Shown here in pieces: positions 34,146 through 43,692 of a stretch of DNA of 64,000 nt. Origin of the DNA: Halomonas huangheensis (GTDB taxonomy: Bacteria > Pseudomonadota > Gammaproteobacteria > Pseudomonadales > Halomonadaceae); the NCBI RefSeq assembly GCF_001431725.1, contig NZ_CP013106.1:3844001-3908000 (forward strand), written 5' to 3'. The notes under the pieces were generated by a model that was given only the letters and a program-made list of their open reading frames with translations, ran no database searches and was not told where the DNA came from. Numbering within the stretch: the stretch's first letter is position 1; every line of letters begins with the position of its first letter. A program made the position numbers and the translations under genes.

Positions 34146-36062
34146 ATGTCCCACCAATCAGCATTGATCTCTGAAGATATCGAACAGTATCTGAATGAGC
34201 ACGAGAACAAGGACCTGCTGCGCTTCATCACCTGCGGCAGCGTGGATGACGGTAAGTCGACCTTGATCGGTCGTTTGCTGCACGATTCGAAGATGATCTA
34301 CGAGGATCAGCTGGCAGCGATCACTCAGGCGTCGAAGACCAGCGGTACCACGGGTGAGGAAGTCGACCTCGCGCTGCTGGTCGATGGCCTGCAGTCCGAG
34401 CGGGAACAGGGCATCACCATCGATGTGGCCTACCGCTTCTTCTCGACCGACAAGCGCAAGTTCATCATCGCCGATACGCCGGGACACGAGCAGTACACCC
34501 GCAACATGGCCACCGGCGCCTCCACCGCCAGCCTGGCGATCATCCTGATCGACGCCCGTCATGGCGTGCAGACACAAACGCGTCGTCACAGCTTCATCGC
34601 CGATCTGCTGGGCATCCAGCACCTGGTGGTCGCGGTCAACAAGATGGACCTGGTCGAGCACTCCCAGCAGCGTTTCGACGAGATCGTCGAGGAATACAAG
34701 GAAATTTCCGACCGCCTGAATGCGCCGGATATCCAGTTTGTTCCGATGTCGGCCCTGAAGGGCGACAACGTGGTCAACCGCAGCGAATCCATGAGCTGGT
34801 ATGACGGCCCGACATTGCTGGAAGTGCTGGAGACGGTCGAGATCACTCACGACCAGAACCTGCGTGACCTGCGTCTGCCGGTACAGTACGTCAATCGTCC
34901 GAACCTGGATTTCCGTGGCTACTGCGGCACCCTGGCAGCGGGCGTTCTGACGCCAGGCCAGACCGTGCGTGCTCTGCCGTCAGGCAAGACCTCCACCGTC
35001 GAACGCATCGTGACCTTCGATGGCGACCTCGAGGTGGCCTATCCTGGCCAGGCGATCACTGTGACACTCGCCGACGAGATCGACGTGTCGCGCGGTGACT
35101 GGTTCGTCGCCGAAAACGATGAAGTCCCCATCGCCAGTACCTACGAAGCGGATATCGTGTGGATGCACGAGACGGCCATGGAGACTGGCAAGCTCTACGA
35201 CCTCAAGCTTGCCACTCGGGACATGGCGGGCAAGATCACTGCCATCAATTACCAGGTCGACGTCAACAACCTTGAGCAGCGCCATGCGGACCACCTCGAC
35301 CTCAACGCCATTGCGCGCTGTCAGGTCGAACTGACCGCTCCGGTGCCGGTTGATGATTACCGCAGCAGCCCGGGTACCGGCAGCTTCATCATCATCGACC
35401 GTCTGACCAACATCACCGTTGGCGCCGGCATGATTCACCAGCCGCTGGACAGCGAACTGCCGTACGAGTACCGCGAGCACAGCAGCAAGGCCAATGTGGT
35501 ATGGAACCGCACCAGCGTGACCCAGGACATGCGCGAGCGGATCAATGGGCACCAGGGCAAGTGCGTGTGGTTCACCGGCTACTCCGGTTCAGGCAAGTCG
35601 ACCCTCGCCAACGCGCTGGAAGCTGAGCTCAACCGCCGTGGTTATCACACCATGCTGCTGGATGGTGACAACATCCGTCATGGCCTGTGCAAGGACCTCG
35701 GCATGAGCGAAGCTGATCGTGCCGAGAACATTCGCCGCGTGGGCGAAGTCGCTCGTCTGTTCGCCGAAGCCGGTGTGATCGTGATCACCGCGTTCATCTC
35801 ACCGTTCCGCTCCGACCGCGAGACCGCGCGTGAGCTGTTCAGCGATGGCACCTTCGTGGAAGCCTACGTGGATACGCCGCTGGATATCTGTGAACAGCGC
35901 GATCCCAAGGGCCTCTACCAGAAGGCACGTGAAGGCCGCATCAGCGACTTCACTGGCATCAACAGCCCCTACGAGCCGCCCCAGGCACCAGAGGCAGTAC
36001 TCAAGACCACCGAGTACACTCAGCAGGAACTGGTTGCTCAGCTGGTGAAAGCCTGCCTGTAA
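34146..36062 (+). CDS. cysNC: Bifunctional sulfate adenylyltransferase subunit 1/APS kinase (CysNC)
   Basis: A 638-residue fusion. The N-terminal GTPase (about residues 20-240) has [31 protein letters not shown] and [12 protein letters not shown]. Two beta-barrel domains follow to ~445. The APS kinase part starts near 465 with [17 protein letters not shown] (P-loop), [14 protein letters not shown] and [13 protein letters not shown]. The fusion makes APS with CysD and phosphorylates it to PAPS, the donor for sulfotransferases and for PAPS reductase. AAGG 7 bases upstream is the ribosome site; it lies just after the pyrimidine flank of the inserted S23 gene. A strong hairpin follows. Confidence 0.96.
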   Translation: MSHQSALISEDIEQYLNEHENKDLLRFITCGSVDDGKSTLIGRLLHDSKMIYEDQLAAITQASKTSGTTGEEVDLALLVDGLQSEREQGITIDVAYRFFSTDKRKFIIADTPGHEQYTRNMATGASTASLAIILIDARHGVQTQTRRHSFIADLLGIQHLVVAVNKMDLVEHSQQRFDEIVEEYKEISDRLNAPDIQFVPMSALKGDNVVNRSESMSWYDGPTLLEVLETVEITHDQNLRDLRLPVQYVNRPNLDFRGYCGTLAAGVLTPGQTVRALPSGKTSTVERIVTFDGDLEVAYPGQAITVTLADEIDVSRGDWFVAENDEVPIASTYEADIVWMHETAMETGKLYDLKLATRDMAGKITAINYQVDVNNLEQRHADHLDLNAIARCQVELTAPVPVDDYRSSPGTGSFIIIDRLTNITVGAGMIHQPLDSELPYEYREHSSKANVVWNRTSVTQDMRERINGHQGKCVWFTGYSGSGKSTLANALEAELNRRGYHTMLLDGDNIRHGLCKDLGMSEADRAENIRRVGEVARLFAEAGVIVITAFISPFRSDRETARELFSDGTFVEAYVDTPLDICEQRDPKGLYQKAREGRISDFTGINSPYEPPQAPEAVLKTTEYTQQELVAQLVKACL

Positions 36063-36103
36063 TGAGCCTGTAATCGGTAAGGCTGTCTCAACCAGGACGT
36101 CGC

Positions 36104-36127
36104 AAGCGCCCCGTCAGCGGGGCGCTT
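36104..36127 (+). terminator. Terminator of the sulfate activation operon
   Basis: A perfect 10-bp stem, AAGCGCCCCG with CGGGGCGCTT, and a TCAG loop are followed by TCTCGTTG, about 40 bp after cysNC. It is a good intrinsic terminator, though the T-run is interrupted. Confidence 0.75.
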
Positions 36128-36364
36128 CTCGTTGCAGGAGAGTCTTCTCTCTGCTGCTTTCTGTTTTCTGTCTTCCTTCTTCCCTCTCTCTTCTTCCTTC
36201 TTCCTTCTTCCTTCTTCCTTCTCTCTTCTTCCTTCTTCCCTCTCTTCTCCCTTCTTCCCTCTTCTTCCCCCCACCGATTCACTTTCACTACATTTATTTA
36301 CCCGAAGTCGCGAACTCATCCACAGCAGATTGACTCCAAGCTACCAGCGGAACAAGGATGATGT
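36128..36364. repeat. Polypyrimidine tract (about 36150-36270) in an otherwise empty gap
   Basis: About 120 bases are almost pure C and T on the plus strand, with many CTTCCTT/CTTCTTCC units. They are the complement of the GGAAGAA type seen at 59197-59269 and the relative of the S23 flanks. Minus-strand open frames here are only Glu/Lys/Arg repeats and are not real. AAGGA at 36353-36357 is the ribosome site for the next gene. Confidence 0.75.
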
Positions 36365-37783
36365 ATGGAAGACAACCTGCATGATGCGGTAATCGCCGCC
36401 AATCGCTTTGGCCTGGGCGCCCGACCCGATGAGCTCGAGGACATCGCCCATGATCCAAGAGAGTGGGTGCTCGCTCAGTTGGAACAGCCCGCTGCGCTGA
36501 TCGACAGCCTGCAAGCTTTGGACAGCAGCCCGGACTATCTGAGCCGCTTCGCCGAATATCGTGATCAGCGCCGCCGCAGTCGACAGCGACAACAGCAGGG
36601 AAAGGATAGTGATCCCCCGACCTTTTCCGAGCGCTTCCGTGACGATGTTCTGACCGAGATGCAGTTACGTGGCGTCCAGCAATGTGCTACCGACAGTCCC
36701 GTACATGAACGCCTGGTGATGCTGTGGAGCAATCACTTCACCGTCTCCGGCGAGTCTCCGAGAGTACGTCTGCTTGCTGGTGCTTTTGAGCGAGAAGCCA
36801 TTCGCCCACATATCTACGACGATTTCTCCACCCTGCTGCTCAGCGCCGAGCAGCATCCGGCGATGCTGCTGTATCTCGATAACGTTGCGTCCATCGGCCC
36901 CGAATCCAGAGTAGGTAGCGCTCGCAATCGGCGTGCCGAACAAGGCAAGGGCAAGGGGGCCGGCATCAATGAGAATCTGGCGCGGGAAATCATGGAGCTG
37001 CACACACTCAGTGTGCACGGTGATTATCAGCAACAGGATGTTATCGAACTGGCCCGCGCCCTGACCGGCTGGCGGACCTCCTTGCATACTCGACGTCCTG
37101 ATGAGGTGCTCGAGCTGTCGCCTTGGGGTAGCATCTTCCAACAGATCACTCATGAGCCAGGTGACCGTGAGTTGCTGGGTGAGACCTTTGATCAACAGGG
37201 CCCCGCTCAAGGCCGCCACATGCTGCGCTTCCTGGCCGAGCAACCGGCCACGGCCCGCTTCGTGGCGACAAAGTTGGCCCGACACTATGTCGCCGATGCT
37301 CCGCCCGAAGCGTTAGTCGAGGACCTGGCCAAATCCTTCATACGCCATAAAGGGCAACTGCTGGCCGTTTATCGTGATTTGTTCACCCATGAACTCGCCT
37401 GGCGGGCGGAGTCACGCAAGTTCCGGCGCCCGGACGAGTATTTGATCGCCCTGCATCGTGCCCTTGGTAGACTCCCGAGCGAAGAAGGCCATCGCTGGCG
37501 CGCGGAGATGCATCTGTTGGGGCAGCCTCCCAGCCTTCCTCGAACGCCAGAAGGATGGGGAGATACTGCAGACGACTGGGTTGGTACCGATGCGCTGTGG
37601 AAGCGACTGTTGATCGCCCAGGGCTATGCCCAACAGTTGGATAGCCCGCCCGACCCCATGGTGCTGGCCCAAGGCAGCCTTGGTCCACAGCTGCGCCAGG
37701 CCACTGCCCGGGCCATGGATCAGGTCAATCCACGTCAGGCGACAGCAATCCTGCTGGCAAGCCCGGAATTCCAATGGCGCTGA
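36365..37783 (+). CDS. DUF1800 domain-containing protein
   Basis: A 472-residue protein recognised by AANRFGLGARPDEL at the start, ERLVMLWSNHFTVSG, GINENLAREIMELHTLSVHG and ALTGWRTS, the hallmarks of DUF1800. No strong signal peptide is visible. Members nearly always sit upstream of a DUF1501 gene, as here (25 bp gap), and the pair is thought to act at the cell envelope or in export, but the reaction is unknown. The linker RRRSRQRQQQGKDSD is unusually polar. Start supported by AAGGA 7 bases upstream. Confidence 0.88.
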   Translation: MEDNLHDAVIAANRFGLGARPDELEDIAHDPREWVLAQLEQPAALIDSLQALDSSPDYLSRFAEYRDQRRRSRQRQQQGKDSDPPTFSERFRDDVLTEMQLRGVQQCATDSPVHERLVMLWSNHFTVSGESPRVRLLAGAFEREAIRPHIYDDFSTLLLSAEQHPAMLLYLDNVASIGPESRVGSARNRRAEQGKGKGAGINENLAREIMELHTLSVHGDYQQQDVIELARALTGWRTSLHTRRPDEVLELSPWGSIFQQITHEPGDRELLGETFDQQGPAQGRHMLRFLAEQPATARFVATKLARHYVADAPPEALVEDLAKSFIRHKGQLLAVYRDLFTHELAWRAESRKFRRPDEYLIALHRALGRLPSEEGHRWRAEMHLLGQPPSLPRTPEGWGDTADDWVGTDALWKRLLIAQGYAQQLDSPPDPMVLAQGSLGPQLRQATARAMDQVNPRQATAILLASPEFQWR

Positions 37784-37808
37784 TGGTCGCCGCTCGAGGA
37801 GAGAACTC

Positions 37809-38963
37809 ATGTTGACCCGCCGCCAATTTCTCGCCCGCCTGAGTGCCGGCACCAGCCTGCTGCTGTGGCCGGGCTTGACGACGCTAGCCAATGATGCCTC
37901 CACGTCCAACCAACGCCTGCTGGTGGTGCTACTGCGTGGTGCAATGGATGGCCTGGCAGCGGTGCCCAGCTATGGCGAAGCACGTTTCGCGGACCTGCGG
38001 GGCGAACTGGCGCTGCCGACGTCCGGTCGCGACGCGGTCAAGCGCCTGGATGACACCTTCGCCATGCACCCATCACTGGCGTTCTGCCACCATCTATACC
38101 AGCGCAAACAGTTCGGTGTCGTGCATGCCTGCGGCCTGCCGTATGGTGGCCGCTCGCATTTCGATGCCCAGGACTGTCTGGAAAACGGCAGCGACTCTCC
38201 GGACGGCAGCCGGACAGGCTGGCTAAACCGTGCCGTCGCCGAGATGCAGGGGGTAAAAGGTCTCAGTATCGCCTCGGCGAAGCCCATCATGGTCCGCGGT
38301 GATGCCCCTTTCATGACCTGGTCCCCCACTCCGAAGCACGCCTCGAGCCCCGAAGCACTGGCCAACCGGCTGGCTGATCTCTATGCCGAGGACGAGGCTC
38401 TGGCAGGGGTCTTCGCTCAGGCACTCAGCGCACAACAGATCGTGCCTGACGGCGAGTCCCGGGGAGGTCAACTGGCCAATATCATGCAATCTGCCGGAAA
38501 CTTCATGACCGCCGAAGATGCGCCGAGGGTGGTGATGGTCCAGGACACCGGCTGGGACACCCACGCTAGCCAGAACGCCGCCCTTGGCCGCAAGCTGGCT
38601 CAACTCGACAGCGGTATACAGCAACTGCACGACAGTCTCGGCGATCACTGGCAGCATACTGCTGTTGTGGTGGTCACCGAGTTCGGTCGCACCGTCGGCA
38701 TCAATGGCAGCCAGGGTACCGACCACGGGACGGCCAGCACAGTGTTGCTGGCAGGTGGCGCCATCCGCGGCGGCAAGGTCCATGGCGACTGGCCTGGATT
38801 GAACCAGCTCAAGGACAATCGCGATCTGGTAACCGCGCAGGATGTGCGTAGCGTGCTGAAAGGCGTGCTGCGTGACCACATGCACATCGATGCCCGCGCC
38901 CTGGATAATCGCGTTTTCCCGGATAGCCGCGATGTGGCGGCAATGGAGGGTCTCGTCGGCTAG
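37809..38963 (+). CDS. DUF1501 domain-containing Tat-exported protein
   Basis: The ATG at 37809 (384 residues) is chosen because it gives a twin-arginine signal (LTRRQFLARLSAGTSLLLWP, then TTLAND); the longer frame overlaps the previous gene. The body shows LLVVLLRGAMDGLAAVP, HACGLPYGGRSHFDAQD, MVQDTGWDTHASQN and VVVVTEFGRTVGIN, typical of DUF1501, a family related to the alkaline phosphatase/sulfatase fold. Tat export implies folding, perhaps with metal, in the cytoplasm before transport. It forms an operon with the DUF1800 gene and ends at a strong terminator. The substrate is unknown. Confidence 0.88.
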   Translation: MLTRRQFLARLSAGTSLLLWPGLTTLANDASTSNQRLLVVLLRGAMDGLAAVPSYGEARFADLRGELALPTSGRDAVKRLDDTFAMHPSLAFCHHLYQRKQFGVVHACGLPYGGRSHFDAQDCLENGSDSPDGSRTGWLNRAVAEMQGVKGLSIASAKPIMVRGDAPFMTWSPTPKHASSPEALANRLADLYAEDEALAGVFAQALSAQQIVPDGESRGGQLANIMQSAGNFMTAEDAPRVVMVQDTGWDTHASQNAALGRKLAQLDSGIQQLHDSLGDHWQHTAVVVVTEFGRTVGINGSQGTDHGTASTVLLAGGAIRGGKVHGDWPGLNQLKDNRDLVTAQDVRSVLKGVLRDHMHIDARALDNRVFPDSRDVAAMEGLVG

Positions 38964-38996
38964 CGTCAGCGACACACGCCACCGGCCGGACCGAGG

Positions 38997-39025
38997 CCCC
39001 CGCTCTGCACCACGCAGGGCGGGGG
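38997..39025 (+). terminator. Rho-independent terminator after the DUF1501 gene
   Basis: A 12-bp stem (CCCCCGCTCTGC with GCAGGGCGGGGG, one T-G pair) and an ACCAC loop are followed by TCTTT. It lies between convergent genes and also ends 36 bp beyond the stop of the minus-strand regulator gene. Confidence 0.85.
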
Positions 39026-39060
39026 TCTTTGCGTTCCGGCTATGAAATGAGTGCTTTTCG

Positions 39061-40449
39061 TCAGTGCCCATTCCCGGTCTGGAGGCACTCCCGGGAAAGA
39101 AAACTCAACAGACGATGGTCGGCGGCGTGGGCAATATTCACCCGCATGGCCCGATTGCAGTCGTCGTTCGCCTCGAGTGCGAACAATGCCCCGGGGGCGA
39201 TGAAGATGCCATGTTGTGAGGCGTGTTTGGCAAGACTCACCGCATCCATGCCCGGCGGCAGTTTCGCCCAAAGATATAGCCCACCATCGGGGCCCTGGAT
39301 ATCGCTCAACCCCACACCGGACAACTCCTGCATGGCCAGGGCGGAGGCCTTGCCGATCCGCTCACGCAACTGTTTGAGGTGTCGGCGGTATCGTCCCCGC
39401 AGCATGAGGTCATGCACCAGCATTTCGGTCAGCGCCGATGAGTTGACCACCGTCAGCATCTTGATGTCGGTAAGCACCTTGATCAGCGATTCGCTACCGG
39501 CAATGAATCCACAGCGCAACCCTGTAGACATGGTCTTGGAGAACGAGCCCAGATAGATCACTCGCTCCAGGCCATCCAGCGCCGCCAGGCGTGGCGTAGC
39601 GCGTGGCAGGATATCGGCGAAGATATCATCCTCGACCAGAATGACACCGTGGCGGTTGGCAATATTGACCAGCCGATGCATCTTGTTCAACGACATGCTG
39701 GTGCCGGTTGGGTTGTGGGCATTGGGTTGCAGAAAGAACAGGCGTGGCCGGTACTGGCGAATGTGCGCTTCCAGTTGATCCAGGTCAGGGCCGTCATCGT
39801 GACGGGTGACGCCCACCAGTTGAGCTCGCGCCAGGCGAAGCTTGCCGAATAACGGATAATAGCCGGGAGACTCCACCAGCACGGCATCACCCGGCCCCAC
39901 GAAGTGACGGATGATCAGGTCGAGCGCATGGTTGGCACCGAAGGTCATCAGCAACTGAGACGCCGACACATGCACCGAACGCTCGACCAGCGTCTGGGCA
40001 ATCAATTCGCGTAGTGGCGGGTATCCCTGAGGCTGGCCATACTCGACCTCGATCTCATCGGTGTGGATACCACCGCGTTGGCGCAGCCGACGTGCCAACT
40101 CCAGGCCCGCCGTCCAACTGCTCGGCACACGACCATCGCCGGCCCTTACGCTGAAGCGCCCTTCCAACTGCTCACGCAACAGGCTGACCGTGTCGACCGC
40201 CTCCGATACATGCTCGGGCTTCTCCAGAGCCTTGTGCGCCTGAGGTCGTGAGACAAAGAACCCGGACCCCCGCTTCGCTTCGAGATAGCCCATCGCCGTC
40301 AACCGATCATAGGCATCGATGATGGTGTTCTTCGACACACCAAACTGACGTGCTGCCTCACGAATCGAAGCGACTCTGGCGCCCGTCTGCAGACGGCCGT
40401 CATCAATGGCCTTGAGTATGGAATCGGCGACCCAACCGGCCCTGGACAT
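39061..40449 (-). CDS. MocR-type GntR/aminotransferase transcriptional regulator
   Basis: The start at 40449 (462 residues) is preferred because GGGAGAGG lies about 8 bases upstream; starts at 40476 and 40566 are weaker. The N-terminal winged helix of the GntR family shows VASIREAARQFGVSKNTIID and YLEAKRGSGFFVS. A fold-I aminotransferase-like domain follows with FFLQPNAHNPTGTSM, VILVEDDIFADI and YLGSFSKTMSTGLRCG, where the Lys would bind PLP. MocR proteins sense a ligand through PLP. It is divergent from the transporter and HMG-CoA genes, so it probably controls their use of mevalonate or a related compound. Repeated AACTGTACC motifs lie in between. Confidence 0.88.
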   Translation of the reverse strand: MSRAGWVADSILKAIDDGRLQTGARVASIREAARQFGVSKNTIIDAYDRLTAMGYLEAKRGSGFFVSRPQAHKALEKPEHVSEAVDTVSLLREQLEGRFSVRAGDGRVPSSWTAGLELARRLRQRGGIHTDEIEVEYGQPQGYPPLRELIAQTLVERSVHVSASQLLMTFGANHALDLIIRHFVGPGDAVLVESPGYYPLFGKLRLARAQLVGVTRHDDGPDLDQLEAHIRQYRPRLFFLQPNAHNPTGTSMSLNKMHRLVNIANRHGVILVEDDIFADILPRATPRLAALDGLERVIYLGSFSKTMSTGLRCGFIAGSESLIKVLTDIKMLTVVNSSALTEMLVHDLMLRGRYRRHLKQLRERIGKASALAMQELSGVGLSDIQGPDGGLYLWAKLPPGMDAVSLAKHASQHGIFIAPGALFALEANDDCNRAMRVNIAHAADHRLLSFLSRECLQTGNGH

Positions 40450-40485
40450 CGAAATCCTCTCCCTTTGTTTCGCCATGCACTCGAC

Positions 40486-40541
40486 AACTGTACCCATTAA
40501 GCCACTGGAACAGTACCAGCCAACTGGACGGTAACTGTACC
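40486..40541. promoter_or_regulatory. Candidate MocR operator: repeated AACWGTACC sites
   Basis: AACTGTACC occurs at 40486-40494 and 40533-40541, AACAGTACC at 40509-40517, and a weaker AACTGGACG at 40522-40530. The three good copies are 23-24 bp apart, close to two helical turns, in the region between the divergent genes. Direct repeats of this kind are typical targets of MocR regulators. Confidence 0.55.
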
Positions 40542-40678
40542 TTTTTCTGTCGGCGATAAACGGCAATGCTGACCGGGTAACACTACAACCGTCATTGCGA
40601 CTGTTATACCGGTCGCGAGCGGTTGGCAGACAGGAGCTTCAGACTCCCGAATAACGATAACAGAACCAGGTAAACATC

Positions 40679-40960
40679 ATGCCAGACTCCACCCCCAGCA
40701 GGTCGTACCTGCAGGTATGGGACGACACTGTCACTCTACGTGACCTGCTGCTTTCGCTCGTCATCACCACAACACTATGCCTCGGCGGTTACATCCTCGC
40801 CCCGGAACGACCGCCGCTACCCTTGATGCTCGGACTCGGGGGTGCCCTGCTCGGATTCATGATCTCGGCCGTTGCCTTCCGCCCCAAGCGGCGGGTGGAT
40901 GAAGAGCCCTCGAGCGGAGTAAATACAAAGTCTCCGGTCGACACAGACCAGGAGGCGTGA
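40679..40960 (+). CDS. Small two-helix membrane protein (TctB-like position)
   Basis: A 93-residue protein with two hydrophobic helices (LLLSLVITTTLCLGGYILAP and LMLGLGGALLGFMISAVAF) and a charged C-terminal tail. It stands directly before a TctA-type permease, where the small subunit TctB of tripartite tricarboxylate transporters normally sits. It is shorter than usual TctB proteins, which have four helices, so the assignment rests mainly on position. The stop overlaps a possible GTG start of the next gene. Confidence 0.7.
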   Translation: MPDSTPSRSYLQVWDDTVTLRDLLLSLVITTTLCLGGYILAPERPPLPLMLGLGGALLGFMISAVAFRPKRRVDEEPSSGVNTKSPVDTDQEA

Positions 40961-40962
40961 CC

Positions 40963-42321
40963 ATGGATCCCTTCATCATCCTGCAGATGATCATCGCGGC
41001 GGTAATTGCTGCTGTCGTCTACACCGCGATTGGCGTTGCGCCGGGCACCGACGAGACCGCCGTGCTGGCTCCGGTCACTCTGGCACTGATCGTGGCCGGG
41101 GTTCCACTACCGGTGGTGCTGGCCTTCTTCATGGCAGCCATCGTCGCCAAGAAGCTCACGGACTCGATCCCGGTGGCAGTCGCGGGCATTCCCGGTGGCG
41201 TCATGTCGGCGCCGATGGTCGAGCACGCCATGATCCTCAAGCGCGAAGGCCACGCCACGCTATCGATTCGCAAGATGGCCTCCGGCTCGGTGATCGGCAC
41301 CCTGGTGGCCTTGCCAATCAGCCTGCTGCTGGCGGCGCTACTGACTCCGCTGGCCGATGTCGTCAGCCAGTACGCGAGCCAGATCTTCTTCGCTGGGGCC
41401 ATCTTCCTGGCGCTGATGAGCAAGGCGCGCTTGATCAGTCTGATCAGCATTCTGCTGCTCGCCGTATTGATTCAGTCCTTGCGCCATTTCTATTGGGGCA
41501 TGGGCATCATCCCCGAGAACAAGGTGGTGTTCATTTCCTTCTTTCTCGGCATCACCATCGGTCCGATGATGCTCAACCTGCTGCAGCTGACTGTCAGCGG
41601 TGAACGCGACAAGCTCAAGAGCAATGAGCCGAAAACCATCACCCTTCAGCGTCAGGACAAGTCCGAAAGCCAACGCTGGCCCAATCCGTTCAGGGTACTG
41701 ACGCCTCAGGAGTCCGCTTCGGCAGCGGTCAGTTCCACCATCGGTTCCGCAACCTTCTTCATGAGTCCTGTCGGCATCACCATCTTCCTCGGTGAAATCA
41801 TGTCGAGTCTGGCCAAAGGCAAGGTCGCAAAGGCCTGCCGGGCGATTTCTTCCATGGATGCGGTCACCAACGCTTCGTATATCGCAGGCATCCTGATTCC
41901 GCTGGCAGCGCTGGGGATTCCCATGAGCCCGATGGCCATCGGACCGGGCAATGCCTTCTTCAATGCCCCGCCGGTACTGACGCTGGAGAACAATGCGCAT
42001 CACCTGATGAGCTTTGGCGATATCGCCATTGCCAGCATCATCGGCGCCGCCATTGCCTTGATGCTGACCTACCCCATTGCAGTACGTTACGCGCGCCCCA
42101 TCTGTGCCTTCGTGTTCCGCTACATCCCTCACGAAGCTTTCATTGGCACCTTCTTCGCGCTGGTCATGCTGCTGGCGTACATGGACGCGGGAGTGGTCGG
42201 CATCCTCGGTGTACTGGTGTTGGCGTTGGTTGCCGGCGTACTCAATCGCTGGGGCGTCAACTATGGCGTGCAGTTCATGACTCTCTACGCCGCCCCCTGG
42301 CTGATGGGGCTGCTTGCTTGA
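40963..42321 (+). CDS. TctA-like tripartite tricarboxylate transporter permease
   Basis: The ATG at 40963 has GGAGG 7 bases upstream and is preferred to the GTG at 40957. The ~452 residues form about 10-12 membrane helices. TctA signatures are AIGVAPGTDETAVLAPVTLA near the start, VAVAGIPGGVMSAPMVEHAM, and the second-half counterpart ALGIPMSPMAIGPGNAFF. No periplasmic TctC binding protein is encoded nearby. Because HMG-CoA reductase and lyase genes follow, the likely cargo is mevalonate or hydroxymethylglutarate; this is inference. Confidence 0.82.
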   Translation: MDPFIILQMIIAAVIAAVVYTAIGVAPGTDETAVLAPVTLALIVAGVPLPVVLAFFMAAIVAKKLTDSIPVAVAGIPGGVMSAPMVEHAMILKREGHATLSIRKMASGSVIGTLVALPISLLLAALLTPLADVVSQYASQIFFAGAIFLALMSKARLISLISILLLAVLIQSLRHFYWGMGIIPENKVVFISFFLGITIGPMMLNLLQLTVSGERDKLKSNEPKTITLQRQDKSESQRWPNPFRVLTPQESASAAVSSTIGSATFFMSPVGITIFLGEIMSSLAKGKVAKACRAISSMDAVTNASYIAGILIPLAALGIPMSPMAIGPGNAFFNAPPVLTLENNAHHLMSFGDIAIASIIGAAIALMLTYPIAVRYARPICAFVFRYIPHEAFIGTFFALVMLLAYMDAGVVGILGVLVLALVAGVLNRWGVNYGVQFMTLYAAPWLMGLLA

Positions 42322-42389
42322 CCACCACGTTCACCAACCAGCAGCGCTGCTCGAATCCTTGATATGCCTTTGGCTACGGAATTTCTGTC

Positions 42390-43688
42390 ATGACCACAAG
42401 ATCGACCACCACATCATCACGAATCCCCGGCTTCTATCGTCTCGGTCTCGCCGAACGCTTCGAGCAGGTCAATCAACGCGTGGCGCTCCCCGAAGCGGCA
42501 CGTCAGCACTTCGCCGACACCGGCAATCTCGATGCTCAGATTGCCGACTCGATGGTCGAGAACGTGATCGGCACCTTCAATCTGCCCCTCGGCATTGCCA
42601 CCAACATGGTGATTGATGACGAGGAGCGCCTGATCCCGATGGTCACCGAGGAATCCTCGGTGATCGCCGCGGTGTGCAACGCAGCACGTCAATGTCGTAG
42701 TGCCGGTGGTTTTGTCACCAGTTATTCGGCGCCGGTGATGATTGCGCAAGTGCAGCTCACCCAGGTGTCCAACCCCGCATTTGCACGCTTGAAAATCCTC
42801 GAGTCCATCGAGCAGATTCGTCAGATATGCAACGCCACAGACCCGGTCCTGCTCAAGCATGGCGGCGGGCTACAGGATGTCGAAGTACGTCAGATCGACG
42901 ATATGCTGGTGGTACATCTGCTGGTCGATGTCCGCGATGCCATGGGTGCCAACGCGGTCAACTCGATGGCCGAGGCCGTGGCACCATCGCTCGCCGAATG
43001 GAGCGGCGGCAAGGCCGGTTTGCGTATTCTCTCCAATCTGGCGGATCGCCGTGTCGCCCGTGCGCGCGCCATCTGGCGACTCGAGGATATCGCCGTCGAT
43101 GGCTTGAGCGGTGAACAGGTCCGTGACGGCATGCTGTCGGCCTACCGTTTTGCGGCGCTCGATCCCTACCGAGCCGCCACTCACAACAAGGGCATCATGA
43201 ATGGCGTCAGCGCCATCGTGCTGGCGACCGGCAACGACACCCGCGCCGTCGAGGCCGGAGCGCACGCCTATGCGGCTCGGCACGGCAGCTATAGCTCATT
43301 GAGCCACTGGGAGTGCGATGCGGATGGCAACCTGTGCGGTAGCCTGGAACTGCCAATGCCGGTGGGCTTGATCGGCGGCGCCACGCGACTGCATCCCACC
43401 GCTCGCTACAGTCTGGATATTCTCGGCGTTTCCAGCGCCGAACAGCTGGCTCGTACCATTGCCGCAGTGGGTCTGGCGCAGAACTTTGCGGCGATGAAGG
43501 CGCTGGCCACCACCGGTATCCAGAAAGGTCACATGGCGCTGCACGCCAAGAACATTGCCGTGATGGCGGGTGCCGAAGGCGAGGAGATCGATGCCATCGC
43601 CAGCGCGCTGGTCAAGGCCGGTAAGGTACGTATGGACGTCGCCGAGCAGCTTCTCGGCGAACTGCGCACCAGCAGTGGGCAGGGCTGA
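42390..43688 (+). CDS. mvaA: Hydroxymethylglutaryl-CoA reductase, class II (degradative)
   Basis: A 432-residue enzyme with class II signatures: ENVIGTFNLPLGIATNM (catalytic Glu), DAMGANAVNSMAEAV (NAD-binding region), HNKGIMNGVSAIVLATGNDT (catalytic Lys and Asp) and TTGIQKGHMALHAKNIA (His of the C-terminal flap). Class II enzymes in bacteria such as Pseudomonas mevalonii run in the oxidative direction, turning mevalonate into HMG-CoA with NAD. The lyase gene follows after 4 bp, which supports mevalonate catabolism rather than isoprenoid synthesis. Length matches the P. mevalonii type. Confidence 0.93.
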   Translation: MTTRSTTTSSRIPGFYRLGLAERFEQVNQRVALPEAARQHFADTGNLDAQIADSMVENVIGTFNLPLGIATNMVIDDEERLIPMVTEESSVIAAVCNAARQCRSAGGFVTSYSAPVMIAQVQLTQVSNPAFARLKILESIEQIRQICNATDPVLLKHGGGLQDVEVRQIDDMLVVHLLVDVRDAMGANAVNSMAEAVAPSLAEWSGGKAGLRILSNLADRRVARARAIWRLEDIAVDGLSGEQVRDGMLSAYRFAALDPYRAATHNKGIMNGVSAIVLATGNDTRAVEAGAHAYAARHGSYSSLSHWECDADGNLCGSLELPMPVGLIGGATRLHPTARYSLDILGVSSAEQLARTIAAVGLAQNFAAMKALATTGIQKGHMALHAKNIAVMAGAEGEEIDAIASALVKAGKVRMDVAEQLLGELRTSSGQG

Positions 43689-43692
43689 ACGC

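Noticed and set aside
36038..36319. Minus-strand frames of Glu/Lys/Arg repeats over the pyrimidine tract
   Set aside because: They arise simply from reading the GGAAGAA-type repeat; low complexity and no start signal.
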